This document shows, piece by piece, positions 62,512 through 64,000 of a stretch of DNA of 64,000 nucleotides. The stretch is from Vreelandella olivaria (GTDB lineage: Bacteria; Pseudomonadota; Gammaproteobacteria; Pseudomonadales; Halomonadaceae), in assembly GCF_023507745.1 (NCBI RefSeq), contig NZ_JALPZO010000182.1, positions 1 to 64,000 on the forward strand, written 5' to 3'. Under the pieces are notes generated by a model. The model worked only from the letters and a program-made list of their open reading frames with translations. It did not search any database and was not told where the DNA came from. Positions within the stretch are counted from its first letter, which is position 1, and each line of letters opens with the position of its first letter. Made by a program: the position numbers and the translations under genes.

Positions 62512-63622
62512 GACCACCTTCCTGAGCGGAGGGAAGTGTCTCGTTGGAGTGTGCTTCCTCCGCAGGAACAGGGGTGACTGTCTCACCCGGTTCCACCAAG
62601 CCAGCTCCCAGGGTGATGAGGTGTAGTGGGTCCGGCAGGCCGGTGACATAGGCGCGTTCGATATCGGCACTTACCAGGGTAACCGCGCTTTGAGCCACCT
62701 GGTTGTCGTCCACTACGTGTTTAACGGCCAGTTGCCCTGGTTCATTCAAACTCAATAGCGCAGGCGAGAGAGTATGTACCTGGCGCGGAGGCAGTGTGAC
62801 CGTAAACTCTGCGCTACCTCCCGCCAGACGTTGCCTGCCGGGGTTATCCAACGTTACTTCAATATAGAATGTACGCGTCGACTCCTCTGCCCGACTGCTG
62901 ATATGCGAAACCTCGCCGGTGAGCGTATTGCCATTCAATAGCCTGGCCGTTACGGGTAAGCCAACGCTAAGCTCGCCCACCTGCTGTTGAGATACCCAGG
63001 CGGTTCCAGTCAGGCGCCGGTCATCAATCAGGCGTCCCCACTCTTCGCCGGGTTGCAATAAATCACCCAGCTCCACCTGCACCCGGTCAAGTACTCCCTC
63101 AAACGGTGCGGTAGGGCGGGTATCGTTAAGCTGCTTCTGTAATTGGGCTACCTGGGCTGCGCTGGCGCTTAGGGCGCTTTGTAAACGCAGCAACTCAGGC
63201 TGGGAGATCAGTTCGCGACGGCGCAGGTTCTGTGCTCCAGCGTATTCGGCTTGTGCCACGGCCAACTCATCCTGTGCTTGCTGTAAACGCTCAGGCAGGG
63301 CTTCATTGTCCAGTACCAACAGCGTTTCTCCCTGAGCTACCATGCCGCCCTGGACAATCGGTTTTTCCGCGACAAAGCCTGCTACATTAGCGCGTAGAAT
63401 GGTTTCACGCTCGGCGGTTAACTGGCCTTGAATAATTTGCCGGGGAATGTAAGGCGTGCTGTGCTGAATTACCACCTCGACCCGTGGTGCCGACTCATTC
63501 TCGGTTGCGCTTGTTTCAGGGGCTGTGGTTTGAAAACGCTGAAAGTCGCCAAAGGCCAGCCATATCACCAGCACCAGTACCAGTAAGCTGGCCAGGGCAT
63601 AAGAGTAGGGGATTCGTCGCAT
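62495..63622 (-). CDS. RND efflux membrane-fusion (adaptor) protein
   Basis: 375 residues with an N-terminal membrane anchor (~8-26), a lipoyl/biotinyl-like half-motif (RANVAGFVAEKPIVQGGMV), a coiled-coil hairpin (QDELAVAQAEYAGAQNLRRRELIS...QSALSASAAQVAQLQ), and beta-barrel domains. Works with the overlapping permease gene. The 234-base divergent gap to the mdh gene should hold both promoters; I cannot define them. Confidence 0.88.
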   Translation of the reverse strand: MRRIPYSYALASLLVLVLVIWLAFGDFQRFQTTAPETSATENESAPRVEVVIQHSTPYIPRQIIQGQLTAERETILRANVAGFVAEKPIVQGGMVAQGETLLVLDNEALPERLQQAQDELAVAQAEYAGAQNLRRRELISQPELLRLQSALSASAAQVAQLQKQLNDTRPTAPFEGVLDRVQVELGDLLQPGEEWGRLIDDRRLTGTAWVSQQQVGELSVGLPVTARLLNGNTLTGEVSHISSRAEESTRTFYIEVTLDNPGRQRLAGGSAEFTVTLPPRQVHTLSPALLSLNEPGQLAVKHVVDDNQVAQSAVTLVSADIERAYVTGLPDPLHLITLGAGLVEPGETVTPVPAEEAHSNETLPSAQEGGHAPVN

Positions 63623-63775
63623 GGGGTGTTTATATCCCTATTAACACAAAAGTATCGCCAAAGATAAGTAATGCTGAGGGCAGGGTATATAGCCCGTCAC
63701 ACAATAGCGCAACTGGCGCCTCTCAGCGAGTACCAAGCAGGCACGTTAATGGGTAGTAGCCTCATGTCTGATTGA

Positions 63776-64000
<225 letters not shown>

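Overview
The window looks like chromosomal DNA of a halophilic gammaproteobacterium, most likely a Halomonas/Vreelandella-type member of the Halomonadaceae. The basis is moderate GC, gammaproteobacterial gene orders (nrdR-ribD-ribBA-ribH-nusB-thiL-pgpA; nudE/yrfG-hslR-hslO-pckA; tesA divergent from ybbA-ybbP), and a glucosylglycerate (compatible solute) gene set. This is inferred from gene content and order; no database search was run. No insertion sequence, prophage, CRISPR array or intact tRNA/rRNA gene was seen.

Layout. 0-6 kb: the 3' end of a giant RTX adhesin with Ig-like repeats and a VWA domain, a small conserved gene, then the LapD/LapG pair (c-di-GMP receptor and periplasmic protease) that typically controls release of such adhesins. 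6-10 kb: tesA, and the ABC pair ybbA-ybbP. 10-15 kb: glyA, an AT-rich glycosyltransferase, two envelope lipoproteins (one FlgO-like) and an orphan MotB-like protein. 15-24 kb: glucosyl-3-phosphoglycerate synthase and its HAD phosphatase behind what looks like an NtrC site and a sigma-54 promoter, a Cache-domain chemoreceptor, a sulfur module (persulfide-dioxygenase-like MBL protein, DUF2892, two YeeE/YedE halves), DsbG, and a GH13_18 phosphorylase that probably recycles glucosylglycerate. 24-31 kb: the riboflavin/NusB/ThiL/PgpA block and a DUF945 protein. 31-38 kb: a Lon protease and two tandem Aer-like chemoreceptors. 38-45 kb: ilvD, a dispersed repeat with a tRNA-like fragment, nudE, yrfG, hslR, hslO, pckA. 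45-53 kb: an accessory catabolic cassette (FMN 2-hydroxyacid oxidase-like enzyme, aminoethylphosphonate-type ABC importer, DeoR regulator, class III PLP enzyme resembling ethanolamine-phosphate phospho-lyase). 53-64 kb: LysR/DUF1127, tex, gshA, dsbB, rsd, an RND efflux pair, and the start of malate dehydrogenase.

Two regions stand out. First, the glucosylglycerate genes have a candidate NtrC-binding palindrome centred about 108 bp upstream of the start predicted from a -24/-12 element, the same geometry as classical glnA control; this would tie solute synthesis directly to nitrogen limitation. Second, the 45-52.7 kb cassette combines an aminophosphonate-type importer with a phospho-lyase-like PLP enzyme and an FMN hydroxyacid oxidase but lacks PhnW, PhnX, PhnA and PhnY, so it may be an undescribed route for phosphorylated or phosphonylated amines.
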